This document shows, in pieces, positions 31,945-40,396 of a stretch of 64,000 bases of DNA. The DNA lies in the NCBI RefSeq assembly GCF_900454495.1, contig NZ_UGSI01000001.1, positions 2,294,001 to 2,358,000 of the forward strand, read 5' to 3'. The notes under the pieces are model-generated. The model saw only the letters and a program-made list of their open reading frames with translations, was not told where the DNA came from and did no database searches. Within the stretch, counting starts at the first letter, position 1. Every line of letters starts with the position of its first letter. Origin of the DNA: Paenibacillus macerans. Its GTDB lineage: Bacteria > Bacillota > Bacilli > Paenibacillales > Paenibacillaceae. A program made the position numbers and the translations under genes.

Positions 31945-34413
31945 TCATTGTGACACCGAAATGTTATCGAAATGCGCATGCTTGTTTAAGGTTCTAACCC
32001 CGATTTTACCGTGCGTGAACGGATTCAAGCTGGTGTCGGTGTAGTCGATCTTTGGACTTGCCATATCTCCCGCAAACACTTTGATGTTCGTGCCGCTAAC
32101 GACAACTTTTATATGATGCCAGGTATTCGTGGAATACGACTGCGCGGAGCCGGCGAGGAACTTCCAGTTATAATTCATTTTGCCCAGGTTTACTCCGCTT
32201 GTCGTTAAATAGACGTAGTATCCTTGAAGGGCATCCAAATTATTCTGGCCTCTTTCGGTGCCATGCGAAGGATTGGACACTCGAACGAGCAGCCCTGCGT
32301 CGCCCCCGGAATCGATCATCTTGAGATCGGCCTCCACCGTATAATCCGCCCATCCCGCGTCTCCGAACACGGCTTTGGCCGGCCCCGATCCGCCTGAACT
32401 GTACTCCCCGTTCTCCACCGCCCATGTGCCTTCGAAGCGGGTCCACCCGTTGTCATTGCCATCATCGAAATGATCGCTTGTCGCCGGGACGGTAGCATGT
32501 TTATGGAACGTCATCCGCGAAAAATCCGCTTCCCCGGTGACAAACTCCACTTTCAGCTCCCGCTCTCCGGCGTTAAGATACACCCTTTTCTTCGTGACGA
32601 TCCGCCAGTTCTCCCAGTCTCCCGTATTCGGCACACCGATCAGGCCTGTTAAATCCGTGGCACCGTCCCACACGCGGATTTGCACGCCGTCCATCGTCGT
32701 GGCCATGCGGAAGTCGATATCATAATATCCGCTCGCCGCCACATTCACTTTATATTTGTACCATTCTCCGGTTTGATTCCAGCCTAAATTGAACAGCCCT
32801 TCGCTGTTCAGGCGGATGTCGCCGGCATCGGACCGGTAAGCGCCGCCTATGTTATTGCCCGTCGTGTCGTGATAGGCGATTCCCTCGCCGCCTTTCATAT
32901 AATGCACCGCTTCGATTGTGCCTGGAACCGGTTTATAAGCGTCCCAGGCGCTGCTACCGTTGACGTCGTTGCTAAAAGCGACAAAGCCGAAATCCGCATG
33001 CGTATCTTCCGTCATCACGCCGATTTTGCCTGCTCCCAAATTAGCGGTTCGCGTCCCTTTATGCATGCCGTCCACAAAATACTTAAACGTGGATCCGGAC
33101 TTTTCGACACGAATGCTGTGCCATTTTGAATAATCGAAGCCGGCCGGCAGAGAGAACGTCTGCCAAGCTTGATCCACACCGCCGATGCGGAAAAACGTCT
33201 CCAGCCGGTTATTTTTCGAGCTGAGCAGCGCGACGCCGTAATTGTTCTCATCCGTATAGGAAAAGACAGCGCCGAATTTCGGATTGGCGGAGGTCCCCCG
33301 GTTCATTTCCTTCATGTTGAATTCGGCCGTATAATCCGCCGCGCTGGCCGCCGCCGTCACTTGTTTGTACCAGGTTGTATTGCCGAGCGCATTTTGCCAC
33401 ATTAACTGCTGATTATAAATGCCCCAATTGCCGCCGCCCACATTGGTCCAATTGCTCCCGATCGCGGAGCGGTCAAAATAGTCGTAGAAATCCGGCATTT
33501 CCGGATCGCGCTGCGGCGTCGTCGTGGGGCCAAGCACCATCATCCTGTCATTGTTCCAAACGATCCGGTCCATGTTCAAATGGCGCAGCGGTCCGACAAT
33601 GCCCGGCCCCTCCAAATTATGATAAAGCATATAATGCGTATCCAAATCCGGGCCGACGGTCACCGTATTATGGCCGAGCCCCACCGTCAGTCCCTCCGTG
33701 CTGATTAAAGCGGGATTGAGGCCGTCAGCAACATAACCTGATCTCGGCCCCGACGTGCTCACCGCGTAGTCCACCCGGTACCCTTTGCTGAACACATGGT
33801 TTCCGGTATAAGTCATATAGTATTTTCCGTTGCGTTTAAAAACCGTTGCTCCCTCCGTCCATCCCCCCATCCCGACCCTTGTTGACGCACTTGCCCCGAT
33901 CGTGGTCGGACTGCTCATCGGCGCGGCGTCGATACGGCCTGGAGCGGCATGGTAAAAACTGAACGAACCGTCATCATCAATAAAGACATGGCCGTCGATC
34001 GATTTCCCGAGATTGCCGGTGACAACTTGAAACGGTCCGGTAGGACTTGTGCTGCTCAGCACATAATGGCCGTTCCCGGCGGGCGAGGTGTACATATAAA
34101 ACGTTCCGTTCCAGTAAATGACCTCAGGCGCGTATGCCCCGTGCGTAATCGGGTCCGTCGCAGCCAGTCCGCGATAGTTCCAGTTCACCAGGTCCCGGGA
34201 GCTCCAAACTTTTACCCCGTCGTCCGTATCTCTCGTACTCACATACAAGTAGTAATAGCCGTTAAATTTCAGAACATAGGGATCCCCCAGCCCATACTGC
34301 CCCCATTCATCCGGCAAGGTTCGCGGATTTTGATAGGCTGATGCCGTGAACGGAACCGCCGCAAGAGACAGGATGACGATCAGCGTGAACAGCCATCGAT
34401 ACGTTCTCACCAC
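31945..34413 (-). CDS. Secreted multi-domain GH43-type glycosidase
   Basis: Extracellular hemicellulase-type enzyme of 822 residues. A signal peptide (about 1-26, ending TASA) precedes a five-bladed propeller resembling GH43. Likely catalytic acids lie in LGDPYVLKF (Asp), SIDGHVF (Asp) and WTEGATVF (Glu). Three further beta-sandwich domains follow. The first is LamG/DUF1080-like (about 315-495). The second is CBM6/35-like (about 505-650, GGEGIAYHDTTGNNIGG and NAGERELKVEF). The third is again LamG/DUF1080-like (about 655-822). Substrate is probably arabinoxylan, arabinan or galactan; no closer call is possible. The start at 34413 follows GAGGAGG. The nearest regulator is the LacI gene upstream, about 450 bases away. 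Confidence 0.83.
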   Translation of the reverse strand: MVRTYRWLFTLIVILSLAAVPFTASAYQNPRTLPDEWGQYGLGDPYVLKFNGYYYLYVSTRDTDDGVKVWSSRDLVNWNYRGLAATDPITHGAYAPEVIYWNGTFYMYTSPAGNGHYVLSSTSPTGPFQVVTGNLGKSIDGHVFIDDDGSFSFYHAAPGRIDAAPMSSPTTIGASASTRVGMGGWTEGATVFKRNGKYYMTYTGNHVFSKGYRVDYAVSTSGPRSGYVADGLNPALISTEGLTVGLGHNTVTVGPDLDTHYMLYHNLEGPGIVGPLRHLNMDRIVWNNDRMMVLGPTTTPQRDPEMPDFYDYFDRSAIGSNWTNVGGGNWGIYNQQLMWQNALGNTTWYKQVTAAASAADYTAEFNMKEMNRGTSANPKFGAVFSYTDENNYGVALLSSKNNRLETFFRIGGVDQAWQTFSLPAGFDYSKWHSIRVEKSGSTFKYFVDGMHKGTRTANLGAGKIGVMTEDTHADFGFVAFSNDVNGSSAWDAYKPVPGTIEAVHYMKGGEGIAYHDTTGNNIGGAYRSDAGDIRLNSEGLFNLGWNQTGEWYKYKVNVAASGYYDIDFRMATTMDGVQIRVWDGATDLTGLIGVPNTGDWENWRIVTKKRVYLNAGERELKVEFVTGEADFSRMTFHKHATVPATSDHFDDGNDNGWTRFEGTWAVENGEYSSGGSGPAKAVFGDAGWADYTVEADLKMIDSGGDAGLLVRVSNPSHGTERGQNNLDALQGYYVYLTTSGVNLGKMNYNWKFLAGSAQSYSTNTWHHIKVVVSGTNIKVFAGDMASPKIDYTDTSLNPFTHGKIGVRTLNKHAHFDNISVSQ

Positions 34414-34861
34414 ATGATAACCTCCTCATCTTCGCAAATGAATGCCTGACATTGCAGAGTGGCCTTGTGCTGTAAACGCTTAATTATATGAAGCAGGAGG
34501 AGCCCTTAATCCTCATGAGCAGAAGCACCGAGGACTTCTGCTCTTTCTAAACTTTGGACGCTACTCTAACGGACTCCAGCGACCTTATTCGCCTATTTCC
34601 CGGGTATTTCCCAGCCTAACGGACCACATTGGATATAATCCAATAGATTAGGGGAAATCGAATGCGATTTGCAGCTCCCATTGGAAAAGTCCAATAGAAT
34701 TCGCTCAATTCGCCCGTTTTGAACCCTGCAGAGCTCGATCTATTGGAAAATATCCAATCTAACCACTACATTTTCCACCCAATTTCCAATTCTATTGGAT
34801 AAATCCAATGACAATGCCGATAATGGCCAGCCAAGGGAGGCAAAGCCGCAGCTTAAGTGCT
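34414..34861. repeat. Intergenic region with hairpin and four ATTGGA/TCCAAT dyads
   Basis: There is no gene here. A perfect hairpin GAGCAGAAG/CTTCTGCTC lies at 34517-34543. Four short dyads with arms ATTGGA and TCCAAT and 4-5-base loops occur at 34628-34644, 34680-34695, 34742-34758 and 34794-34809. A TAACGGAC word appears twice (near 34567 and 34617). The repeats look like a degenerate intergenic family rather than one operator set, but a regulatory role is not excluded. TGTAAACGCTTAAT near 34471 is a weak cre-like site for the GH43 gene. Confidence 0.6.
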
Positions 34862-35854
34862 TTACGACGAACCGCGCTCAATCAGCACGGCCTTATAAGA
34901 TCGCAACATCGGCGCGAACGCTTCTCCCCGCAGCCGCCGGTTCAAGCAGTCCGTAACATCCCGGACCATGTCGGCAATCCGGTTTTGAACGGTCGTTAAT
35001 TCCGGCGTGGTCACCAGGCAGATCGGATGGTCGTCGAAGCCGATGACGGCCGTTTCCTCCGGAACGATGACGCCGCAAGTTTTCGCCGCGCGCAGGAAAC
35101 CGGCCGCCGCCTCATCGCTTCCGGCCACGATTCCGTCCGGCTTTTGCTCAGAAGCAAACAACTCAAGTCCGAGTGCAAAGCCGTCCTGAACTTGATGGAT
35201 GCCGCCGAATCTCTGCGCCTCCGTACACGGAAGTCCAAAATGGCGATGGGCGCTTTTAAACCCTTCCCACCTTTTATCCTGCAACGGCGTGCGGTGATCC
35301 ATACAGAAAATCAAGTTCCGCCGCCCCTTGGCCAACAAATGGGCTGCGGCTTGATAAATGGCGTCTGCTTCATCCAAGGCGAACACATCCAGCCATTTCC
35401 CCGGAAATGGTTCATTGCAAACCAGGGCAACGCTGGATCCCGCCAGTTCTCTGACCTCTTGCTCCGTAAAAAGAGAATGCGTAATAATCACCGCGTCCAT
35501 TTCCTGGCGGACCAATTTGCCGTACACTTCCCGTTCCAGTTCGCGTGAAAAATACGTCTGATGGACAACCACCTTCAAGCCGTGCTCACTGAAAGATTTG
35601 CCCAGCGCGCTCACCAGTTCGCTGAAATAGGGGCGGTTCAAATCGGGGACAATCACGCCGATCATACGATTCGACTGCAGCCGCAGCTGAACCCCGTGCG
35701 CATTTCTGACATAGGCGAGCTCCCGCACCGCCCGCAGCACTTTATCCCTGCTTTCTTTCGAAACGTGAGGATGATCGTTCAAGACGCGGGATACGGTCGA
35801 TTTGGAGACCCCGCTACGGCGGGAAATATCGTGAATGGTTGGAATAAAAACCAC
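34862..35854 (-). CDS. LacI-family transcriptional regulator
   Basis: Regulator of 320-330 residues with the N-terminal helix-turn-helix TIHDISRRSGVSKSTVSRVL and a sugar-binding-protein-like effector domain. The start is uncertain. The frame opens with GTG at 35854, but the strong AAGGAG overlaps it. An ATT codon at 35845 lies 8 bases after that AAGGAG and begins IPTIHDIS, exactly where LacI proteins usually start. The palindrome GGGAACGTTCCC, 23-34 bases upstream, is probably its own operator. It is divergent from a HAD phosphatase gene, and the GH43 gene lies downstream on the same strand. Confidence 0.83.
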   Translation of the reverse strand: MVFIPTIHDISRRSGVSKSTVSRVLNDHPHVSKESRDKVLRAVRELAYVRNAHGVQLRLQSNRMIGVIVPDLNRPYFSELVSALGKSFSEHGLKVVVHQTYFSRELEREVYGKLVRQEMDAVIITHSLFTEQEVRELAGSSVALVCNEPFPGKWLDVFALDEADAIYQAAAHLLAKGRRNLIFCMDHRTPLQDKRWEGFKSAHRHFGLPCTEAQRFGGIHQVQDGFALGLELFASEQKPDGIVAGSDEAAAGFLRAAKTCGVIVPEETAVIGFDDHPICLVTTPELTTVQNRIADMVRDVTDCLNRRLRGEAFAPMLRSYKAVLIERGSS

Positions 35855-35869
35855 TCCTTATTTAAGCTA

Positions 35870-35900
35870 TTGACCTGGGAACGTTCCCGGCATGTATCCT
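35870..35900 (+). promoter_or_regulatory. Promoter with palindromic LacI operator
   Basis: The perfect palindrome GGGAACGTTCCC (35877-35888) sits between TTGACC (35870-35875) and a weak TGTATC/TATCCT -10 (about 35893-35900). Binding would block the HAD gene promoter and lies upstream of the LacI gene itself. Confidence 0.6.
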
Positions 35901-35942
35901 AAGTCTAACCCAATTACTTACCGGGAGGAAGCATATAGAATC

Positions 35943-36788
35943 ATGCGTACATTTCAAACCTCACAGGAAACGTTTCATCTTATTTTGTTCGACTTCGACG
36001 AAACCTATTTTCCCCATGAACGGACACCGGAGCAGCTTCGGATGCTGCATGAGCTAGAGGAATATCTGCAGTTGCTTGCCTGGCGTCACCTTGTCAAAAT
36101 CGGCTTTGTAACCGGAAGCAGCCTCTCGCATATCGAACACAAGATGTCCTTGGCCGGTCTGTCATACCTTCCCCATTTCATCGGCAGCAACCTGGGCACG
36201 GAGCTTTGGCAGGCGGAGCCTGACGGGCAGTTCCGGCATAGCCCTGCGTGGGAGAAGATCATCCGGCTGTCAGGCTTTTCCCGCCGCGGCGTGGAAGACC
36301 TGATCAGTGAACTGAAGTCGGTATACGGCATCCTGCTGCATGAACAAACCCAGTTTGGCCAAGCCAGGTACAAAATGAACTATTATTACTATTCCGAGTC
36401 GCAAGCGAAAACGGCATACGACTTGAATATCATTAGACAATTGGCCTTTAACCTGGGCGTCGGGCTCAACGTCAACGCGTGCAATCCGAAAGCGGGCGAC
36501 CCCGAAGGGGCTTACGACGTTGATTTTATCCCGAAAGGAACGGGGAAAAAAGCGGTTGCGGACTTTCTGATATCTTCCACAAAAGTTCCCTTCGACAGAA
36601 CGATCGCTTTCGGCGACAGCGGGAACGATCTTGAGATGTTAAAAGCGGTAAAGCACGGGTACCTGCTGCAAAACGCAACCCGGGAAGCGAAGTCGCTTTA
36701 TTCCCGGGTTGCTCCATATCCGTATGCGCAGGGAATCCTGCATGTATTAAGCGAGCTTTTTTCGCAGGAAACAAACAATAACTCGTAG
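35943..36788 (+). CDS. HAD-IIB hydrolase, sucrose-phosphatase-like
   Basis: Cytosolic HAD-superfamily phosphatase of 281 residues. The catalytic motif LILFDFDETYFP supplies the nucleophile and acid aspartates. A C2-type cap follows, and motif IV is FGDSGNDLEMLKA. The type IIB subgroup includes sugar-phosphate phosphatases. The start at 35943 is the first ATG before the conserved domain. GGGAGG lies 14 bases upstream, rather far, so a non-ATG start a few codons earlier is possible. It is divergent from the LacI gene with a shared operator and converges on mntH across 6 bases. Substrate unknown. Confidence 0.78.
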   Translation: MRTFQTSQETFHLILFDFDETYFPHERTPEQLRMLHELEEYLQLLAWRHLVKIGFVTGSSLSHIEHKMSLAGLSYLPHFIGSNLGTELWQAEPDGQFRHSPAWEKIIRLSGFSRRGVEDLISELKSVYGILLHEQTQFGQARYKMNYYYYSESQAKTAYDLNIIRQLAFNLGVGLNVNACNPKAGDPEGAYDVDFIPKGTGKKAVADFLISSTKVPFDRTIAFGDSGNDLEMLKAVKHGYLLQNATREAKSLYSRVAPYPYAQGILHVLSELFSQETNNNS

Positions 36789-36794
36789 CCGAAC

Positions 36795-38099
36795 TCACAA
36801 CAGCATTTGCGCCAACAGGAACAGATTCAGGCCGACGACCAGGGCGGAGATCAGCCATCCCAATATGCTGGTGAAACGCCGGTTGACCAGACCGCCCATA
36901 ATGTCCCGGTTTGAAGTAAACATAATAAGCGGAATCAGGGCAAAAGCGATGCCGAACGAGAGAACGACCTGGCTCAACACAAGCGCGTTGGTAGGATTAA
37001 TCCCCGAAATAATGATCGCCAGCGGCGGTACGATGGTAATGGCCCGGCGGAGATACAGATTGATCCGCTTGTTGATGAATCCCTGCATCACCACGTCCCC
37101 GGCCATCGTGCCCACCGAAGAGCTGGACAGGCCGGCGATCAGCAGGCCAAGCCCGAAGGAAATGGCGGTAACCGGTCCGGACAAGCGCGCGAACTCGCGA
37201 AAAGCCACGTCCAGGTCCTCGACCACCAGTCCATTTTTGAAAAACAGCCCCGCGGAGACGATAACCATCGCCATATTAACCGCTCCGGCGATAATCATCG
37301 CCAGCACGATATCTATGAACTCCAGCTTGAAAATCTTCTTCTTCTCCGCTTCGTTGCGGCCGACGATCCGGTTTTGCGTCAGCGAAGAATGCAAATAAAT
37401 CGCATGAGGCATTACGGTGGCGCCCAGGATGCCCGCGGCCAGGAGCACGCTGTCCACGCCCTCGAAGCGGGGAGTGACGATGCCCGCGGCGACCGCGCCG
37501 AGATCCGGTTTGGCGGCGACCACCTGGAAAGCGAACGCCAATACGACGATCATCACCATGCCGGCGATCCCGGCTTCCAGCGTCCGGTAGCCCCGGCGCT
37601 GCAGTTCCAGTATCGCGAACGAACCGATCGCGGTAATGATGGCGGCCGGCAGCATCGGGATGCCGAACAGCAGGTAAAGCCCCAGCGCCGCTCCGATAAA
37701 TTCGGCCAAATCGGTGGCGATGATGACCAGTTCGCTTTGAATCCACAAAAAGATCGAAACGCCTTTGGGGAACCGGGCATGCGCGACCTCGGGCAAATTT
37801 TTGCCGGTGGCGATGCCCAGCTTGGCGGACAACGTCTGGATCAGCACCGCCATCAGGTTGGAAGCGGCGATCACCCATAACAGAAGATATCCGTATTTGG
37901 AACCCGCGGTAATATTGGTCGCAAAATTCCCGGGATCAAGATAGGCCACTGCGGCGATAAACGCCGGGCCCAGAAAGGGCAGCAGACGCTTCAGCCCCTT
38001 AACCTTCCCGTCCAGTGCGGCATGCGCGGATGCATTAGTCTTTTTCGCTCTATGGTCCATTTTAGCCGGTTGTTGCTGTACAACACCTTGCTCTATCAT
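36795..38099 (-). CDS. mntH: Nramp-type manganese transporter
   Basis: Proton-coupled divalent metal importer of 434 residues with eleven or so membrane helices. The metal-binding motif of helix 1 is DPGNFATN and that of helix 6 is MPHAIYLHS, both diagnostic for Nramp proteins; Mn(II) is the usual substrate in Firmicutes. The start at 38099 follows TAAGGAGGGA. A MntR-like operator lies about 45 bases upstream, consistent with repression when manganese is plentiful. The extended hydrophilic N-terminus (about 40 residues) is somewhat longer than usual. Confidence 0.92.
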   Translation of the reverse strand: MIEQGVVQQQPAKMDHRAKKTNASAHAALDGKVKGLKRLLPFLGPAFIAAVAYLDPGNFATNITAGSKYGYLLLWVIAASNLMAVLIQTLSAKLGIATGKNLPEVAHARFPKGVSIFLWIQSELVIIATDLAEFIGAALGLYLLFGIPMLPAAIITAIGSFAILELQRRGYRTLEAGIAGMVMIVVLAFAFQVVAAKPDLGAVAAGIVTPRFEGVDSVLLAAGILGATVMPHAIYLHSSLTQNRIVGRNEAEKKKIFKLEFIDIVLAMIIAGAVNMAMVIVSAGLFFKNGLVVEDLDVAFREFARLSGPVTAISFGLGLLIAGLSSSSVGTMAGDVVMQGFINKRINLYLRRAITIVPPLAIIISGINPTNALVLSQVVLSFGIAFALIPLIMFTSNRDIMGGLVNRRFTSILGWLISALVVGLNLFLLAQMLL

Positions 38100-38143
38100 G
38101 TCAATCCCTCCTTAAATGCACATGGGATTTGCCTCTATACATT

Positions 38144-38165
38144 AAAGTTTCCTCAGTGCAACTTT
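38144..38165 (-). promoter_or_regulatory. MntR-type operator before mntH
   Basis: A 22-base dyad with arms AAAGTTTCC and GCAACTTT resembles the MntR box of Bacillus (GTTGC-N-AGGAAACTTT on the minus strand). It lies upstream of mntH where a promoter is expected. Confidence 0.6.
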
Positions 38166-38218
38166 CTGATTAGAGTATAGTCCTCTTTTTGAAAAATGTA
38201 AATACACATTCATGAAAT

Positions 38219-38264
38219 AAAAAAAGCCGGCGGACTGTTTCCTAGTCCACACCGGCTTTTTTAG
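38219..38264. terminator. Bidirectional terminator between mntH region and efflux gene
   Basis: AAAAAAGCCGG...GGACT pairs with AGTCC...CCGGCTTTTTT in a strong stem with A/T runs on both flanks. It ends the MFS efflux gene on the minus strand. Confidence 0.8.
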
Positions 38265-38295
38265 CCAAATGACATATCAATCGCAGGGCGCTATT

Positions 38296-39525
38296 TTAAT
38301 GTTCGAAATCCGCCTGCCGCCCCGCAGTACCGGCGGTCCGCCCCGAAACGGGCCTTAGCGCCAAGAAAAAGCAGATAATCAGGACGATTGCGGCGGAGAC
38401 GTACGGATAATTGATATTGATATCGAACAAGTAACCGGCGACCAGCGGACCCGCGATATTGCCGAGGCTGGTATACGCCGAGTTAAGACCGGCGACATAT
38501 CCCTGCTGATCCTCGGCCATTTTGGATAATTGCGTGCCGACCGCCGGCCGCACAATATCGATGGACAAAAACACCAGGAACGTCACCAGGAAAATCAGCC
38601 AATATTTGTGGACAAACAGGGTCAGCAAGATGCACAGCCCGCACGTTATCAAGCTGACGGCGATCACCCGCTTCTCCCCGAACCGGTTGAGAATCGCACT
38701 GAACACGGTCGCTTGCACGACAGCGCCGGAGATGGAGCCGAACGTGATGATCAGGGCGATATCCCGCGGCGTGAAGCCGAATTTATGATCAACGAACAAG
38801 CCGAACACTGTTTCGTAATTGGATACGCCGAACGATAGCACGAAAACGATAATCAGGCTGATAAAATAGGGCTGCCGGTACGAACGAAGCAGTTGCACGA
38901 GCAGACTCTCCCGCTTCGGCTGCGGCAAATTTTCCGCCGTTTCCCGCCGCTGCTTGGCGATGTTAAGCGATTCGGGCAGCAAAATAGTCGTAACCACGGC
39001 GGCGATAAGCCCGGCAACGGCAGCGGCATAAAAGGGCACGCGGATCCCGAACTCGGCGATAAAGCCGCCGATCCCCGGGCCGATAATAAAGCCCGTCGTA
39101 ATGGCCGCGTTGATCAGTCCCAACCCTTTGGCTCTTTCTTCGCCCGTCGTGACATCCGCCGCATAGGCCATAACGGCCGGCATAATGAGCGCCGCCCCGA
39201 GGCCTCCCAGCATTCGCGCCGCAAACAGCAGCACCGGGGAGCTGACCGCCCCGAAGAGCCATTCCGACACGGCGAAAACAAGCATCCCGGCGATGATGAT
39301 TTTTTTGCGGCCAAGCGAGTCGGACAACCGGCCGGCAAACGGCGAGAACACCAGCTGAGTCAGCGAAAACGCGGCAACCAGCATCCCAACGATGCTGCCG
39401 CTGATATGAAGCTCGTTCATGTAAGTCGGCATGATCGGAACGACGAGCCCGATTCCCGTAAAAACCAGGAAAATGTTGATCATCAGCAGCAGAATCGCCC
39501 CGTTATTTCGAATCAACAAAGACAT
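38296..39525 (-). CDS. MFS multidrug efflux transporter
   Basis: Major facilitator antiporter of 409 residues with twelve predicted membrane helices. Drug:H+ antiporter motifs include GRLSDSLGRKKIII (motif A) and GPGIGGFI (motif C), as in NorA/Bmr/TetA-like exporters. The start at 39525 is chosen because TTGGAGGAAA lies just upstream and the first helix begins there; the frame extends upstream without support. It follows a TetR gene on the same strand and carries the same operator, so it is likely induced by a toxic compound. Confidence 0.87.
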   Translation of the reverse strand: MSLLIRNNGAILLLMINIFLVFTGIGLVVPIMPTYMNELHISGSIVGMLVAAFSLTQLVFSPFAGRLSDSLGRKKIIIAGMLVFAVSEWLFGAVSSPVLLFAARMLGGLGAALIMPAVMAYAADVTTGEERAKGLGLINAAITTGFIIGPGIGGFIAEFGIRVPFYAAAVAGLIAAVVTTILLPESLNIAKQRRETAENLPQPKRESLLVQLLRSYRQPYFISLIIVFVLSFGVSNYETVFGLFVDHKFGFTPRDIALIITFGSISGAVVQATVFSAILNRFGEKRVIAVSLITCGLCILLTLFVHKYWLIFLVTFLVFLSIDIVRPAVGTQLSKMAEDQQGYVAGLNSAYTSLGNIAGPLVAGYLFDININYPYVSAAIVLIICFFLALRPVSGRTAGTAGRQADFEH

Positions 39526-39573
39526 ACAGTTTTCCTCCAATGATGAATGATAATGCAGGTTTATCTTTTCAAT

Positions 39574-39595
39574 ATACTGAACGTTCGGTCTGTAT
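39574..39595 (-). promoter_or_regulatory. TetR-type operator before MFS efflux gene
   Basis: ATACTGAACGTTCGGTCTGTAT-like dyad (arms ATAC.GA and TC.GTAT around GAACGTTC). It is nearly identical to a site upstream of the TetR gene. Confidence 0.68.
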
Positions 39596-39615
39596 TCCGA
39601 CAAAAAAACTTAAGT

Positions 39616-40209
39616 TTATCTCGGGGTTATGCCGCGAAGAAACACGGTCACCGCATCATGATACAACCGTTGCACATCCGCGAATTTAACGACCCGGGTC
39701 ATCTCGCTTAATCCTGCCAAAAGACTTTCCAGAACAACGCTGAGGGTTTCCGTGTCGCCAGGCGCAAATTCACCGGCAGCGATGCCCTGCTGAAGCAGTT
39801 GCTTATTGAAAGCAAAATGGCTTGCGAAAATCTCCGCCATTTTGGTTTTTACATCTTCAGCCAAATCTTCGCTGTTCATAAATTCATCGATCGCTTTCGA
39901 AATCGGGTGGTTCAACTCGTCTAGCGCCAGTTGGTCGGCCATCCCGTACAGTTTATCCATCGCCGTAGGATACAAATGCTCCTTCTCTCCCCAGCGCTGC
40001 TCCCATTCCTCGTCCCATTCCTTTATTATATGCAGGAATAGGCCTTCCTTACTCTTAAAATGGTAATAGATATTCCCTTTGCTGCTGCCGGAGGCCTCCA
40101 CGATATCCTCAATGGAAGTCGCCTTGTACCCTTTATTAAAAATGAGCGTTTTGGCCGCGTCGGCAATCCGCTTTTTGGTTTCAAGGGTCTGCTGCAGCTT
40201 TTTGTTCAT
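39616..40209 (-). CDS. TetR-family transcriptional repressor
   Basis: Repressor of 197 residues. The N-terminal TetR helix-turn-helix is GYKATSIEDIVEASGSSKGN with IYYHFKSKEGLF, and an all-helical ligand-binding domain follows. The start ATG at 40209 follows GGGGGTG; an in-frame GTG three codons earlier is less likely. It lies 90 bases upstream of the MFS efflux gene on the same strand. Both genes carry a GAACGTTC-centred operator, so it should repress itself and the pump. Confidence 0.88.
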   Translation of the reverse strand: MNKKLQQTLETKKRIADAAKTLIFNKGYKATSIEDIVEASGSSKGNIYYHFKSKEGLFLHIIKEWDEEWEQRWGEKEHLYPTAMDKLYGMADQLALDELNHPISKAIDEFMNSEDLAEDVKTKMAEIFASHFAFNKQLLQQGIAAGEFAPGDTETLSVVLESLLAGLSEMTRVVKFADVQRLYHDAVTVFLRGITPR

Positions 40210-40226
40210 CAGGAACACCCCCTTCT

Positions 40227-40248
40227 ATACTGAACGTTCGTTCTATAT
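40227..40248 (-). promoter_or_regulatory. TetR-type operator before TetR gene
   Basis: The core ATACTGAACGTTCGTTCTAT (40227-40246) matches the operator before the MFS gene in 18 of its 20 bases and lies 18 bases upstream of the TetR start codon. Confidence 0.68.
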
Positions 40249-40396
40249 CTTAGCAAAAGCAGGCCTGAAATTCAAACATCGCCGGAGGCTCTTTAGGCTT
40301 CACTTTTGCCGCTCTGCTTGCCGTTCGCCTTCCCTCATCTCTGCTGGAAAAACGGAAAGGGCCGGGATTCCCCAGCCCCTTCCCATTATTAAACCG

